Source: Pleodorina starrii
Lineage: Eukaryota; Chlorophyta; Chlorophyceae; Chlamydomonadales; Volvocaceae
Direction: 5' to 3'
NCBI GenBank assembly: GCA_030267565.1
Contig: BRXU01000032.1
Span: 434,001 to 498,000, forward strand
DNA: 64,000 nt
Below, in pieces: positions 51,358-61,800 of the stretch; the stretch's first letter is position 1; each line of letters starts with the position of its first letter. The translations under genes were made by a program, and so were the position numbers. The notes below the pieces were generated by a model. That model was given only the letters and a program-made list of their open reading frames with translations. It was not told where the DNA came from and searched no databases.

Positions 51358-52768
51358 CCCACCAGGACAAAACCTGCGGCCTGCACCCCTTCCTGGGCAG
51401 CAACCACAAGCAGCGACACTGCAGGGGTCCAAGCGGCGCATAGTGACGGATCCGGCGGGGCTGCTGGCGGAGATGCAGGCGAAGGTGCACGAGGCGCGGC
51501 AAGGGCGGGGGCTGCCGGCGGATTTGACGGACAAGTCTGTGCCAGCTTTGGCTTTGGCGCCTAGCGTCTCGCAGCGCCAGGTCGACCACATGGACGCTCA
51601 GCTTCAGCAGCTCCAGCAGCTGCTGGCGGCGCAGCGCATCCCGTCGTCTGCTATCTCGGAGGCAGCGGCCCCTCTGTCGGTACAGATGCTCGCATGGCGG
51701 CAGCAAGCCGCGCAGGCATCGCCACCCCCACCACAGTCGGTGGCCCCCTCGGCAGTATCCTACCACCAGCACCCGGCCACGCCCCAGCTGCAGCACCTGC
51801 CTGCGTCGTACGCGGCCCCCGCTACGCCACCGCCGCCGCCACCCCGGCCGGCAGCGGTGGCGATGCCTGCCGCCATGCCGGGCCCGTACGATGCAACGCC
51901 CCGCCCTTCCATAGCGCTGCCCTTCGGGACCTACGCCGTCTGCCCGGTCGGCGCGACGGTGGCAGAGCGCATGCAGGGCCAGCAGAACGGCCATGCACCT
52001 GCCAAGGCTCCGGAGAAAGGCCCACGGTCGGCCGTCGCGCCCGGCTCTTACGATCACACCGCCGTCGCCGTGTTGCATGGCCCGCTGACCCAGGCCATAC
52101 AGCTACTGGACAACGCACGAAACTGCCTCGTCCAAATACAGTCGTCGGCCTTGGCCGCGGTAAAGCCAGCGCCGCCGCCACTGGTGGCAGCGCAGGCAGC
52201 ACCGCCGGCCGCCGCGCTGGCGTCGCCTGCAGCCGCCCTGCCGCCGTCGCCATCGGCGTTGGCGCTGGTGGCGCTCGCGACGCCGGCAGCCGCACTGGCG
52301 ATGACGGACGCCTCGTTCCACCCGGCCACCACGGCCCTGTCGGACCACGACGACCTGGCGCGGCCGCTGCCGTACCTGCAGCAAACCTGGCCGGCAGAGA
52401 GCCTGCTGGTGGGCGGCGAGTTGGTGCGCGACGTGCTGGTCGACACCGGCAGTGCCATCATCATAGTCGCGCAGCGCTTGGCGGATCGGCTGCAGCTGCG
52501 GTGCCAGCCACGGCTCGAGTACACCGTCACCACCGCGGCGGGCCGCTCAACGCTGCTTGGCGAGGTGTGCGGGGGCCTGACGCTCACGTTCGGTGACGGT
52601 GCGGGTCAGAGCCACACCATCTGGCTGCCGGCCATGCTGGCAGCGGACTCCGGCGCCGAGGCCTATGGATTGCTGCTGGGCATGCGCGCACTGCAGCCGC
52701 TTCAGTCCCGACTCGACCTGCGTGAGGGCCGGGAGAAACTTGAGATGTGGCCGCCGGGACACGGGTAA
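50963..52768 (+). CDS. Gypsy capsid-to-protease linker and retropepsin
   Basis: The meaningful part starts near 51420 with GSKRRIVTDPAGLLAEMQAK, passes through a Pro/Ala/Gln-rich linker and ends in an aspartic protease. VRDVLVDTGSAIIIV has the DTGS active site at 52442-52453, followed by a hydrophobic strand and LLLGMRALQPL. Retropepsins cut the Gag-Pol polyprotein and work as dimers, so one DTGS is expected. The ORF stops at TAA 52766-52768, yet the same frame reopens at once into conserved pre-RT sequence. The upstream 140 codons overlap gag in another frame and are doubtful. Confidence 0.6.
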   Translation: MKRSCASGPKTRSTCSRSGRRPTSSAPWWGDRGSPACSSGLHTRSRRMTTASAAAAAGVQVAAAVPQSAVAPAATAAAATVMGQAAEAAARTRRSTRWRRPATGPRATPPAPSPTRPQWRRPRRQTGSAPGSPPGQNLRPAPLPGQQPQAATLQGSKRRIVTDPAGLLAEMQAKVHEARQGRGLPADLTDKSVPALALAPSVSQRQVDHMDAQLQQLQQLLAAQRIPSSAISEAAAPLSVQMLAWRQQAAQASPPPPQSVAPSAVSYHQHPATPQLQHLPASYAAPATPPPPPPRPAAVAMPAAMPGPYDATPRPSIALPFGTYAVCPVGATVAERMQGQQNGHAPAKAPEKGPRSAVAPGSYDHTAVAVLHGPLTQAIQLLDNARNCLVQIQSSALAAVKPAPPPLVAAQAAPPAAALASPAAALPPSPSALALVALATPAAALAMTDASFHPATTALSDHDDLARPLPYLQQTWPAESLLVGGELVRDVLVDTGSAIIIVAQRLADRLQLRCQPRLEYTVTTAAGRSTLLGEVCGGLTLTFGDGAGQSHTIWLPAMLAADSGAEAYGLLLGMRALQPLQSRLDLREGREKLEMWPPGHG

Positions 52769-55700
52769 CTTGGCATTCCCATCATCATCCGCTGGCCGTC
52801 CCTGGGCGGCGGTGGCGCAGCACTAGCCGCGAGCGAGGAGTACGCCGCCATGGACGCAGCCTGCCAGGAGCTGCTGGAAGCCGGGATCATAGAGGAGAGC
52901 CGCTCAAGCTCCTTCGCCATGAACGCCACCCTGCCGCCCAAGCGTGCGGCAGACGGCACCTGGACGCAGCGGCGGTTTTGCCAGGACGCGCGCGAGCTCA
53001 ACGCCGCCACGCTGCCTGACCTGCACCTATCGCCGCTGCCAGAGCAGCTTTTCCAGCAAGTGGGCGATGCTACGTGGCTGACCAAGATGGACTGCCGGGC
53101 CGCCTTCCTGCAGATCCCGCTGGCGCCCGAGCACCGGGAGCGCACTAGCTTCTGGTGGCGCCGGCGGCTGATGCAATACAAGCGCCTGGTGTACGGCCTG
53201 CGGAATGCCACCGCCCACTTCCAGCGCGTCATGGACCACGCCATCCGCAAGCACGGCCTGGAGGAGTTCGTCGTCTGCTATGTGGACGACTTGCTTATCT
53301 ACAGCCAAACGGCGGAGCAGCACCTTGAGCACCTGGCTCGCGTGTTCGCCATGCTGCGGGAGATTGGCATCCGGCTCCACCCGGAGAAGACGCTGGTGGG
53401 CGGTGACGCGGTCGAGTTCCTGGGCTTCATGGTGTCGGCGCAGGGCCTGTCGCCGAGACGCGCCAAGGTGGAGGCGCTGCTGGCGCTGGAGCCGCCGAAC
53501 TCGTCGGCGGCTGTACGGCGGCTGCTGGGCATGTTCTCGTATTACCGGGGGCTTGTTCCGCACTTCGCTAACATCACCGCGCCACTCAACCTGTTGACGA
53601 GCACCAAGTACGTGTGGCAGCCCAGCTCGTGGGGGCCGGGGCAACAGGCAGCGCTGGACGAACTCAAGCGGATCTACACCCAGATGGACGGGCCGGTGTT
53701 GAGGCGGGCCCAGCCGGACCGGCCGCTTATCCCGCATACGGACTTCTGGGGCGTAGGCATCAGCGGCATCCTCGGGCAGTTGGACGACAGTGGGCAGGAG
53801 TACCTGTGCGCGGCGGTCTCAAGATCGCTCAACGTGCACGAACGTAGGTACGACAGCTACAAAGGCGAGCTGCTGGCGGTGGTGTGGGCGTGCAAGATGT
53901 TATATTCTTACCTAGCGGCCCGCCACTTCACCGTCGACACGGACCACGCGCCGTTGTTGTGGCTCATGTCGCAGCAAGACGGCCTGCCGGCACAGTACGC
54001 TCGGTGGGCCCTGCAGCTGCAGGCGTTTGCCTTCGACGTGGCGCACCGGCCCGGCAAGCTGCACCAAAACGCCGACGCCCTCAGCCGCCACCCGCTCACG
54101 TCTGCACGCGACGGCACAGGCGCACGCGTCGACGAGGAGGGCGACCCGCTGCGCCCGCCACCCGTGCTCGTCCACTACCCGGGCGCGAGCTGGCCGCTGT
54201 ACGCATACTCGCGTGCGCCGGAAGGCGCGCAGGCGCCGGCAGCGGTCGTCACGCACTTGGCAGCCGTAGCCAGGTGCTCAGCGGCCCTCGCCCGGCGTTT
54301 CTCGGTGCAGCATGACCTGGATCCGGCCACCAGCCTGGCCGCCGCCCCCGAGGCAGTCGGGCCGCTCGCTGGTCTGACACACCTCGCTGGCCCAATGCCC
54401 GCTGCACGCGCCGCATATCTTTGCGTGCACGCGGTGTGTGCTGTGGTCAGTGTGGGGCTGCCGGTCATGGCGGCATCGGAGCTGGAGATCTACGACGAGC
54501 TGGAGGCCTTGGCGGCGGGACAGCCCGCCGCCGGGGAGACGGAGGCCTTGGCGGCGGGGCAACCTGCCGCTGGGGAGCTGGAGGCCTTGGCGGCGGGGCA
54601 ACCTGCCGCCGGGGTGTCGGCGCCTGGCAGACCCTCGGGGCCGCCGGTCGCCGGCGACACTACATTGCACATTGCCGTTGCGCTCGTTCGCGACGAAGCC
54701 GCCACACTACGGTCTCTGCGCGCGGTTCCGGCGCTTGCACTGCGCCTCCGCACTGGAACGGGGGAGATTCTCGGAGTAAACACATCACTTGTTCAACACA
54801 TCCTCTTTCCGGCAGCAGTAGGGGGCACTGGGGTTACGATTCTGGAGCTGCCGGGCGGCCTCGCTTCTGGCCTGCTCGCGTGCCTGGGTTTGGGTTTTCA
54901 GGTACAGCGCTACGTGCACTTGTCATGCGACGCCCGCGAGCGGCGCGCGGTGGCACAACTTGCGCCTGTTTGGGGGATGCATTACGACGGGCAGCTTTCA
55001 GCAGGGGCTTGGGATTCGGGGCTGGTACCACAGTTTAGCACGCCCACGGAGCTTCTCCACTGGGGAGCGACAGCAGCAGCCGTCGAGGCAATGGGCTTGG
55101 GGGACATGTCTGTGTGTTTAGTAGTAGGCAGCTGGGGGGGGTCCACGTTTTGGGATACGCAGCACGTACTCAGTTTCTTGGGAGGATTGCAGCACTATCG
55201 CAGAGAGCGGCGTCTACCGCCGCCGGCCTTCCTTCTTGAGGGTCCTCACATCAGCATCGACGCGGCGCCGGAGGCGGGTTGGCCCCTGGGCTTGCCATCG
55301 CCTCTCGACGCCGCGGTCACTGGCGCGGCAGTTCACCGCTTGAGCTGCCCTTACACGAACCTCGCCAACGCGGTGCACTTGCAGCACTGCCTCGCTCAGC
55401 TGCGGCCACCAGAGGGCCGCAGCCTGGCCGCGCTGCTGCCGTCCGGGCATAGCCCGGCGGCGGCATGCACGGTCATGGCCCCGCCACCCTCGGTCTCGGA
55501 CGCGCCGCTACGGGCGGGGCCCAACCGCACTCCCAGCCGGGTCACTGCGGCCGCCTACTCGGCGGCGGCTGGCTTTTGGCTGCGGACGTCGCGGCACACA
55601 AAGCTGGAGCTGGAGCTGGAGCTGCTGGAGACGTCATCCCCGCCGCCGGTCTTCCAGTTCACTCTCTCCTTCTGCATGGCGCTGCAACGCGCGTTCGTCA

Positions 55701-55909
55701 CGCCGCACAAAATGCAGTATCCTGCGGCACGGCACCTCGTGGCCTCACCGCAGGGGGGGGAGCGCGCTGCCGCCGCCGATTTCTTCTGGGGCCGCGGCAG
55801 CGGCCTCGGGGTCGGTGGCAGGACTGGCGGGAGGGGCAGCGCCGCCGCTGCCGGCCTTAGCGGTTTCCGCTGTGGCGGTCCGCTGGTCGGCGGCGGCGGC
55901 CTGGGATGA
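52769..55909 (+). CDS. Gypsy RT - RNase H - methyltransferase-like polyprotein segment
   Basis: Open from right after the TAA; first Met at 52850, giving 1019 residues. RT (about 1-215): TKMDCRAAFLQIPLAP, YGLRNATAHFQRVMD and CYVDDLLIYS (YVDD near residue 143). RNase H (about 290-415): HTDFWGVGISG, YKGELLAVVWAC, VDTDHAPLLWL, then HRPGKLHQNADALSRH, keeping Asp-Glu-Asp residues. A linker with three 13-residue repeats (EALAAGQPAAG) follows at about 550-588. Residues of about 600-960 hold a methyltransferase-like domain (separate entry). The last 60 residues are Gly/Ala-rich and probably out of frame. Integrase resumes downstream in the same frame after two stops. Confidence 0.8.
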   Translation, partial: LGIPIIIRWPSLGGGGAALAASEEYAAMDAACQELLEAGIIEESRSSSFAMNATLPPKRAADGTWTQRRFCQDARELNAATLPDLHLSPLPEQLFQQVGDATWLTKMDCRAAFLQIPLAPEHRERTSFWWRRRLMQYKRLVYGLRNATAHFQRVMDHAIRKHGLEEFVVCYVDDLLIYSQTAEQHLEHLARVFAMLREIGIRLHPEKTLVGGDAVEFLGFMVSAQGLSPRRAKVEALLALEPPNSSAAVRRLLGMFSYYRGLVPHFANITAPLNLLTSTKYVWQPSSWGPGQQAALDELKRIYTQMDGPVLRRAQPDRPLIPHTDFWGVGISGILGQLDDSGQEYLCAAVSRSLNVHERRYDSYKGELLAVVWACKMLYSYLAARHFTVDTDHAPLLWLMSQQDGLPAQYARWALQLQAFAFDVAHRPGKLHQNADALSRHPLTSARDGTGARVDEEGDPLRPPPVLVHYPGASWPLYAYSRAPEGAQAPAAVVTHLAAVARCSAALARRFSVQHDLDPATSLAAAPEAVGPLAGLTHLAGPMPAARAAYLCVHAVCAVVSVGLPVMAASELEIYDELEALAAGQPAAGETEALAAGQPAAGELEALAAGQPAAGVSAPGRPSGPPVAGDTTLHIAVALVRDEAATLRSLRAVPALALRLRTGTGEILGVNTSLVQHILFPAAVGGTGVTILELPGGLASGLLACLGLGFQVQRYVHLSCDARERRAVAQLAPVWGMHYDGQLSAGAWDSGLVPQFSTPTELLHWGATAAAVEAMGLGDMSVCLVVGSWGGSTFWDTQHVLSFLGGLQHYRRERRLPPPAFLLEGPHISIDAAPEAGWPLGLPSPLDAAVTGAAVHRLSCPYTNLANAVHLQHCLAQLRPPEGRSLAALLPSGHSPAAACTVMAPPPSVSDAPLRAGPNRTPSRVTAAAYSAAAGFWLRTSRHTKLELELELLETSSPPPVFQFTLSFCMALQRAFVTPHKMQYPAARHLVASPQGGERAAAADFFWGRGSGLGVGGRTGGRGSAAAAGLSGFRCGGPLVGGGGLG
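54497..54613 (+). repeat. 39-bp coding tandem repeat, three copies
   Basis: Three 13-residue units, each (E)(L/T)EALAAGQPAAG, lie between RNase H and the methyltransferase-like domain. In-frame, so a linker expansion rather than a lesion. Confidence 0.8.
54660..55740 (+). other. Domain resembling C5-cytosine DNA methyltransferase, catalytic motif lost
   Basis: Position in the 52850 ORF is about residues 604-964. VTILELPGGLASGLL (662-676) fits cofactor motif I, and FQVQRYVHLSCDARERRAV fits motif II. LVVGSWGGS (757-765) sits where motif IV (GSPCx or GWPCQ) is expected, with Gly-Gly in place of catalytic Pro-Cys. FLLEGP (Glu 797) fits motif VI ENV with only Glu kept. DAAVTGAAVHRLSCPYTNLA (His-Arg 829-830) fits the motif VIII region, where Dnmt3-type enzymes have AHRxRYFWxNL. 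Spacing and order match that family. Retrotransposon-borne cytosine methyltransferases are established in dinoflagellates and charophytes. Here the domain would be catalytically dead; it might bind DNA or cofactor, or simply be decaying. Confidence 0.6.
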
Positions 55910-56960
55910 GGAGCTGACGCCGCTGGCCTGCGCCTTGCTGATACAGCGGGCGCCTGGGCTAGCGGTGGTCATGGCCACGGCTGGGCTTGCCTCGGCTGTG
56001 GATGCGCAGGAGAGCGCATTGGCGGAAGGGACCGACCCTGACGTGTGGCGCACCTCCAGGGCGCGCCGGCGGGGGTCGGGACCGACGGGCGGCCGGAACG
56101 GCGCGTGCTCCGACGGGCCGCGCTGTACCGGTGGACGGGGGATCAATTGCTGAGGGCCTGCAGTGACGGCTCGACGCGGGTCTGCCCGCCGCCCGACGCT
56201 CGGGAGGCCATCGTGCGGCAAGTGCACGCGGTGGCCCACCTGGGGATACGGCGGACCTTGGCGCTGGTGCAGCTGGGTCACTGGTGGCACGGACTGCGAA
56301 AAAACGTCCAGCGGGTCGTGCGCAGCTGCAAGCTGTGCGACATGACCAACAGTGGCGGTGTCGCGCGCCCGATCCAGCTGCAGCCATTGGCCATACGGGG
56401 CATGTTCTACCGCTGGGGCGTGGACCTGGCGGGACCTCTGCCCCCGACTGCGCCATTCGGCTATACTTACGTCATGGTGTGCATTGAACACTTTACCAAG
56501 CATGCGGAGTTTGTGGCCCTGAGGAGCAAGCAGCCCGACGAGACGTCCCGCGGCCTGCTAGAGCTGGTGGCCCGTTTCTCGGCCCCAGCCGAGGTAGTGA
56601 CCGACCGCGGCGGTGAGTTCCAAGGGGCTTTCGCGGCGCTGCTGCGGCAATGCTTTGTCGACCATCGGCTGATCTCCGCGGGCCATCCCCAAGCAGACGG
56701 GGCCGCCGAACGGCTGGTTCAGGTCGTCAAGGCGGCGCTGCGCAAGCACTGCAAGGACACGGGGAGGACGGATGATTGGGATCTGCAACTGCCTTGGCTG
56801 GCGCTCGCCTACCGCTGCTCGCCTCAGGCGTCGACCCGGTAGTCGCCATACGAACTCATGTTCGGCGTGCCGCCGGTCGTACCGCCTGCTGTGCGGGAGC
56901 GCATGGCGGAGCCGCTGGGTTCTTGCGGTTTCCGGCGGGGGGGGGCCAGCAGTGGATTCA
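55910..56960 (+). pseudogene. Gypsy integrase, interrupted
   Basis: From about 56045 the frame reads through RRAALYRWTGDQLLRAC, an HHCC zinc-binding region (QVHAVAHLGIRRTLAL, then RSCKLCD) and the DDE catalytic core (YRWGVDLAGPL, VVTDRGGEFQG, QADGAAERLVQVVK). All three acidic catalytic residues are present. A TAG at 56840-56842 interrupts the frame just before SPYELMFGVPPVVPP, the conserved follow-on box, which resumes in the same frame. Upstream, frames are scrambled between 55907 and 56045. The C-terminal DNA-binding part is missing or rearranged after about 56930. Confidence 0.75.
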
Positions 56961-57299
56961 AGAAACGACGCCGTCAACGCGATATGGCGGGTCTACGGCA
57001 CTCTCTACGGTCACACGCCCAGAGCTCGGTAGCAGCAGCTGTCTACGACTACATATACTGGCGGATCAGACAATCCCCATACTCGAGTGCGCCTTTTCCG
57101 GAGCAAACATCAATAATGGCTTCGCTTGGTGTGGGCTCGCGCGGGGCGTGCGCGACAGCAGCTGGACTGCAGCCGGGCTCACTGCATCCAGTACTGGCCC
57201 CGAGGCCTGACCGCTGGGGCAAGGCCGCGCTTCTTGTTCCTAGCGTGAGGTCCGAGCTCGGCGCCTACACGCGCGCGAGCGACAGTGCTGCTGAGCTAC

Positions 57300-58851
57300 C
57301 GTAACTACTATAATGCACAAGCGATAAGGCAGCCATCCAGGTTGATCAGGCCCGGCCGGCGCCACGCTAGTGCATATGAGACACCATTGTGGCGGCCTGG
57401 GCTAATGCCACAGCGAGTGTCGCTGCTGGGGATCTGATTGTGTGTTACAGTGTCATATATCCTTCGGCATCATAATGACCAAGCGAAGCGCTTCCAGCAG
57501 GAAGCGCTCGCGCCTAGGTAGAAGCTTGATTGGACGAGCAGTACGACCGGAATATCTCCCATAAGATGGAGATACGTCCAGATACGCTCGAGGGTCCTTC
57601 CTAGCGTCTCTCCGCGCCCTCACCGGGCATTTGTCCCGGAAATGTACCGACACTAACGGCGCACGACTGCCGAAACAGAACAATTGTTGTGTAATTAACC
57701 CTAGCCAAGTGCCCCTCCAAACATTCGGGCAGCGAGGGTCGGCAAGTTCGTAGTAGGGCCGTTTCGTGGAGAAGAAACACACAGAAACTTAGGAGACACC
57801 TGTAGACCGTGCCATACGTTACTGGATGAGCCGTGAGACGACCGCAGAGTTTTTTTCCACGCGACACATCTTACAGCACAGCACTGCTGGCTGGGCTTAG
57901 TTGGACCCAAAAGGCCTGCACACACGCGTACTGTATATCCGATGGCCCCCTCAAGCCGCAAAGCCTAAAACCCTAGTGCTTCCGTACTCCGGCGCACTTC
58001 CCCGCTCAGGCAGACGGAACTGCACAGCGACGACTGGGCTAAATTCGCCAACATTCGGCCATGCCCTGAATAACTCCGATACGCGCGAAATACAAGTTCG
58101 TGTCTGGCAAACGATGCCTCCACCCGCCCTACATCAAAGGCATAATATGAAGTTTGTCTAATACTAAAACCGAGTATTAACCATGCTATGGCGTGCGCCA
58201 TACAAAGGAGACCAACGATGGCTGACTAATCAACAGTTCACATTCGGCTGCTGATGACGGACACAGAAACGTTCTCTGACAGGCACGCAAAACATCATAT
58301 TAAATACGCAAGCATGTCCTGCCGGTCTTCTCCTTACTTAGAAGCCGGAGCAATTACTACCCGTACGCCGCGCAAGATGATGCGTGAATAATGCCACAGA
58401 CAAAACCCTTTGAAGGTCGGACCTGAAGGCGCGCATCTAGCCCCCCTCTTCATCACCAGGACTGGGAGTTATTGTTGGACGAACTAATTCATCCCCGGTC
58501 AGGGCGGGCAAAGCGAGCTAGAAGGTGCGCGTGCGTGCAAGCAACTATCGATGGTCGCCACGTATTGGGCATGCAGTCGACAATCGATCGGCACTATGAC
58601 GAAAATGGTGATGATGCATAGAGTATGATGAATCATCTCGAATAATCGAATCATCCATCCCACGCGGCGGCGTTCCAGTCACCCACGTCAGTTTTCCTTT
58701 TCAGGAGACATTCCAGATCGGCGCATGGTGAGGAACCCATGCGTCAAAAGAGCAATCAAGGCAACAACCGGCTATCTAGTGCTCCCAGCCACTCTGATTC
58801 TGCACGAAAAGATCGACAGTACTATCGCGTGCACTGCACACGCTATCTGAA
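57300..58851. other. Intergenic interval between the gypsy element and gene C
   Basis: Short unrelated ORFs only. Contains one TAAAACCCTAG telomere-like word at about 57965. No LTR-like repeat of 48-49 kb was recognised here. Confidence 0.4.
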
Positions 58852-61800
58852 TTACTTGGGCAAGCGAGCGTCACTGCCATGATTGCCATCCCGGCGGTTG
58901 CGGTGGCGCGTGTGGAACGTGCTCGACGACCGGCGCCGTGCGACCCAAATCGCGCCGAGCACACTCAGCACGACCGCATTCGCCGCCAGCGCAGCAGCCG
59001 CAACGTGGCTCGTCCCGGTACGCGCTACCACATTCAACGCACGCCACATGAAGGAGCCACCACGGCGGTTGAGCCACCCGGATTCGGCTGTGCGGCTGAC
59101 CAGAACCGGCTCCCAGGTGGCGGCCGCCCCCGCGGTGACCGTGGTCGCAGGCAAGACTGAGACCGATGCATCAACCGCGGCCGCATACGTTGCAGCGTCA
59201 GGGAACTCCTCCTCACCCCAGCCTGTCACATGCGCGGCTGCCAGTCGGCGACCGTACGCCCGGGCCTCCTCCACCTGCTCAACCGTGTGGTCTCTCATGA
59301 GCTGTACCTCAAGAGGCATCGCCGGCATCACGCCAGCGACACGGGCCAGGCTGCGGTTCAGCCCGACTGAAAGTGCACTCGAGTTGTCACGCAGCAAGCC
59401 CATGAGCTTGGCCGCAAGCTCGATCGCGAAGACTGGCGGCTGGCGGCCACTGCCGGCCGCCACATCCGCCGCGTTGCCGTTGCTGCTGTTGCCGAGCGTA
59501 GGCAGCTCCTCGTCGCGTGCGATCAGCCGCAGCGACATCGTCTTCATGAGCGGCATGTACTCCACCGTCACAGCCTCCAAAGCGTCGCTCTCAGGTGCAA
59601 GTGACAGCGCGGAGCGTAGCATGCGGCTGAGGGCTGGGCCCATGGCATCTGTGACGTCCACCAGCGTCGAGCCTCCAGCGGCCTGAGCGACCTCGTTCGC
59701 CTGGACAACGTCCGCCAGGGATGCCGAGAGAAGCCGCTCGTCGTCTGTTGCGGGCATGGCAAGATCATGCTGTGACGCTGAGCCCTCGGCGGCCAGCAGG
59801 GCGCGGCGGCGCGTGGCGGCGGCGACAGGCACAGGTCCGAGCACCGCATTCATCGAGACAATCGTCTGCATGCATGCATGGCGGGGCAGCAGTGCAAGGC
59901 AATGCGGTTAGCAGATAGCAGCGGTGAGCAGGGGTTGGAAAGTAGCGCTGGTTATAGGTCACGGTTGGCGCCCGTGAGCCCCTGCAGTTTTCACAGCACG
60001 AACTCATGCATTGTGTATTATAGTGGAGAGACAACGAATATGGCTCTCACAGACTGAGTTCCTGGCAGGCGCCAGGAGGGAAAACAGGGGGAAGCCTGGG
60101 AGGCCAGGACAATTTCCGATAGGCCCTGAAGTACCCTGTCGTTTGGGTAACCCGCAACATGCCCAAACGCGCAGGCAAGCACATTTGAAGCGGTGTTCTG
60201 CAACCCAGTCTCGGGGTGTTCGTAATCGACCAATGAGTGCCACAACCGTCATCACTTACCCGGTTGATGGGGTTCATGACTCCCATGGCGAAGCGGAAGA
60301 CTGTAGCATTGGTGGCGGCGTTGCCCGCAAAGTCGCGGACTCCCCAAACCTGTACACAACGACCGCCGAGATGTAAGCCTGACAGGTCGTACATACATGT
60401 GTGTTCCGCGCGGGCTCTAATGCAGCAACAGAGTCGGCTGCCGGTGATGTATGGTTCAACCAAGCCTGCATCTGCTATGACAGCTTCGCCTTGCTTGCTG
60501 TCACCGACCTCAAACACCACAGGTAAGGGGCTCACCTGCACTGTAACCGTGCGGCCACTTTGGAAGGCGGCTGCTGGGAAGCTCAGTGGATTCCACGACA
60601 GGGTAAGCTTACGGTCTTTACAGGACGGCACCAGGGCACCTGTGCAGCACAGAGGACCGGAAGCGCGCAGATATGTCAAAACGAACAGGTAGAGATGGTA
60701 AGGAGGAGACATAAGCACGAGCATGTCTTCATGTGTGGCAGGTTGGGAAATTTTAAGCGGCGCTCCGTTGAGCGGTACGCAGCGCAGCTAGCAAGGTGCC
60801 AGCGGGGTGTCGGGGTGTGTATTTGCTCCCAATATTGTGTGCCTCATTACATATGCCTGCCAAGGAACCACGCACAGTCAGCCTTGTTATAGCCACACAA
60901 GCAGGTTCTGCAACCGTTGTGGAAAATATGTAATAATCCCAATTTTGTGGCCTACCACGAACGGTAGTTGGACAGTCACACACTTACTTGGTGCCAGAGT
61001 GGTCACCACTCCCGTGTTCGTGTTTGTGACATTGGCGGAAATGGAGACCTGCAGTGGTTCTCGGCAATCCAGGACTTCGCTGTACTGCACGACTATGGCG
61101 TCTCCTGCGACGTGTGGATGGGACACACAACAGGAAATGTCCCACGCAGTGAGAACCGGCCAGAAATGATCCCAGCACGCCGTGCGTGAAACAAACGAAC
61201 ATGCGGGTGGCGGGAGGTTCTCGCGTATGTCCATCCATCCAGCAGCAGCCAGATACTAGATGTAGGAAACACGATTAGCTGCGTGACGCAAGTAACTTGT
61301 GTCGCAAATAGAATAAGTTATGGAGTTAAATGCGACCGTCTGCTTCCGTTTCTGCCGCACGGGCTAAACGGACGTGTCAGACTGAAATACGCGCAACGGG
61401 GGGTTTGGTTTGCACTTACCGGGCACGTAGACCATGTCCGGCCATAGCGACGTGCGCAGAGGCACCGGCGGCTTGCGATCAATCAGCATGCTCACGGCAG
61501 GGCCCTCGAACCTCGAATCTGAGCCACCTGGGGACAAAAGTCGGGTAATAAACATGTATGTACAAGACGAACAGTTAATACACGCCCTCGTTAATGCGGA
61601 TTCCATGACGGGTGTGCACTCAAGAATGATACAAGCAGCAGCATGTTAGCGCCTGTTTGTGACGTTTGAATGAGTCGCTTGGTTTTGGTTGAACGCATAC
61701 CCTATCACAGCCAGCTGCTTGCACACCTACGTACCTCCAGTACCGGCGTCGCAGTAGGTGACGTACCGCACCAGGTACCTGCGTGCAGTTCAAGCCGAGA

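Larger units (their letters stand above)
49250..56960 (+). mobile_element. Decayed Ty3/gypsy retrotransposon carrying a DNA-methyltransferase-like domain
   Basis: Order on the plus strand: gag remnants (49250-51357), aspartic protease, RT, RNase H, an inserted methyltransferase-like domain, and integrase. RT-RNase H before integrase is the gypsy order. Multiple stops and frameshifts (around 50615, 51345, 52766, 55907-56045 and 56840) make this copy non-autonomous. I could not find terminal repeats, a primer-binding site or a convincing polypurine tract, so the boundaries are approximate. The element is markedly GC-rich compared with host introns. Confidence 0.75.

Noticed and set aside
47900..58200. 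LTRs of the gypsy element
   Set aside because: I compared the flanks by eye for TG...CA direct repeats and found none; the 3' end after integrase looks rearranged.
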